Assembly: GCF_004923315.1 (NCBI RefSeq)
Contig: NZ_CP039650.1
Location: forward strand, 1,191,501 to 1,255,500
DNA length: 64,000 bases
Source of the DNA: Azospirillum sp. TSA2s
GTDB taxonomy: Bacteria; Pseudomonadota; Alphaproteobacteria; Azospirillales; Azospirillaceae
Direction: 5' to 3'
How positions within the stretch are numbered: position 1 is the first letter of the stretch; the number at the start of each line of letters is the position of its first letter. Below the pieces are notes generated by a model. The model was given only the letters and a program-made list of their open reading frames with translations, ran no database searches and was not told the DNA's origin. Shown piece by piece: positions 63,351 through 64,000 of the stretch. The position numbers and the translations under genes were made by a program.

Positions 63351-64000
63351 TTATTCGCTTGTTGGCCGAGGATTGGCCGACGCCTGAGCATCGGCCAGCG
63401 TGATTTCGATCCGCTCCTTGCCCTTGCCGGTGTTGCGACGCTTGAGCGTCAGCGCGCCGATCTCGCCCGTTCGGCGCAGATGCGTGCCGCCGCAGGGAAC
63501 CCGGGCGAATCCGGGGATCTCCCAGAAACGGCGTTCGGCCGCCTCGTCGCTGAAGCCGCTCAGGATGGGGGTGTCGGCGGCGACAATGCGCGCCGCCCGT
63601 TCGGCGAATTCGGGCAGCAGCGGGGTCAGCGGTTCGTTCCAGGCGAAGTCGATGCGTGCCTTGTCGGCGGCGATATGGGCGCCGACCTTGTGGATGCCGG
63701 GCAGGCGGTGCACCACCAGCTCAAGCACGATCTCGGCAGCGAAGTGCAGGCGCATCAGCCGGTAGCGGCGCTCCCAGTCGATCGCCACCGCAACGGCGTC
63801 GCCGGGGGCGAGGCGGTGGCCGGGCGCAAGCCTGTAGCGGATCTCGCGGCCGTCCTTGCGGGCTTCCAGCACCTCGAAGCCGCCGATGGTGCCGGCATCG
63901 CTCTCCTGCCCACCGGAAAGCGCGTAGAGGATGGTGGCCTCCAATATGACCTCGTCGCCGTCCACCCCGGCAATGCGGGTTTCCAGGCGGGTGCGGTAGG
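63351..64000 (-). CDS. Alanyl-tRNA editing protein, AlaX-like (5' end outside window)
   Basis: Trans-editing factor that removes Ser or Gly mischarged onto tRNA-Ala. The partial protein (about 216 residues visible) shows ALSGGQESDAGTI and CGGTHLRRTGEIG (C-x3-H zinc half-site). The other half-site, normally H-x3-H, reads HFAAE here (codons near 63732-63746), so the second zinc ligand is Glu or is lost. The frame is open to the right edge. The class resembles AlaX-M. Confidence 0.85.
   Translation of the reverse strand, partial: YRTRLETRIAGVDGDEVILEATILYALSGGQESDAGTIGGFEVLEARKDGREIRYRLAPGHRLAPGDAVAVAIDWERRYRLMRLHFAAEIVLELVVHRLPGIHKVGAHIAADKARIDFAWNEPLTPLLPEFAERAARIVAADTPILSGFSDEAAERRFWEIPGFARVPCGGTHLRRTGEIGALTLKRRNTGKGKERIEITLADAQASANPRPTSE

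Noticed and set aside
63032..63391. 119-aa ORF containing VVPAKAGIQ and FAGMT-type segments
   Set aside because: Translation of the widespread inverted REP-like repeat, not a gene.

Overview
The window is high-GC DNA, almost fully coding, from an alphaproteobacterium. The combination of gene sets points to the Rhodospirillales and most likely to Azospirillum or a close relative: a ChvI/ChvG two-component pair followed by HprK, RapZ and a soluble PTS; a bolA/J-domain/cobS/cobT block; a MucR regulator; an OlsB/OlsA ornithine-lipid pair; and dnaKJ. This placement comes from gene order and protein resemblance only; no rRNA is present.

Layout. 1-7.6 kb: a YbbP/YbbA-type ABC exporter, divergent from a TesA-like esterase, then a FIST protein, a Tas-type aldo-keto reductase, ThpR and a diguanylate cyclase. 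7.7-11.6 kb: dnaK-dnaJ. 11.6-24 kb: housekeeping and hypothetical genes (polysaccharide deacetylase, DdpX, TsaB-RimI, TusA, MucR, OlsB-OlsA, tRNA-Gly(CCC), several small proteins, and a disordered zinc-ribbon protein carrying five copies of a short helical motif). 24-35.3 kb: a metabolic-signalling block with GTP-type PEP carboxykinase, a HugZ-like protein, ChvI-ChvG, HprK-RapZ, EIIA-Man, HPr and Enzyme I. No sugar permease is seen, so this PTS looks regulatory. 35.3-40.7 kb: cytochrome c protein, nuclease-like protein, M48 protease, class III adenylate cyclase. 40.8-46.5 kb: cobT and cobS (cobaltochelatase) with a VapC-type toxin and an unusual composite antitoxin lodged between them, then a J-domain protein, BolA, and a stand-alone ribbon-helix-helix protein whose core is repeated inside the antitoxin. 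46.6-54.5 kb: DUF2889, CBS and START-like proteins, aroK-aroB, a small membrane protein, a putative lipoprotein, XerD and a PHA-system protein. 54.5-64 kb: PhhB, a zincin, a UDG-family protein with a sirtuin, LMW-PTP, a cyclic-nucleotide-gated-type histidine kinase, AraC/DUF2000, an isolated FliG, an M17 aminopeptidase, repeat-rich intergenic DNA and a truncated AlaX-type editing protein.

The most unusual items are: (1) the toxin-antitoxin pair embedded in the cobS-cobT operon, whose antitoxin joins an AbrB-like N-terminus, a full RHH_4-like domain and a VapC-binding-type tail; (2) the neighbouring RHH_4 protein with three ATGCAACCA boxes upstream; (3) the zinc-ribbon protein with five dispersed ALRGLL-type motifs; (4) a structured intergenic repeat whose two hairpins are kept by compensating changes between copies; (5) a 13-nt tandem repeat in front of aroK. 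No CRISPR array, prophage, insertion sequence or plasmid origin was seen.
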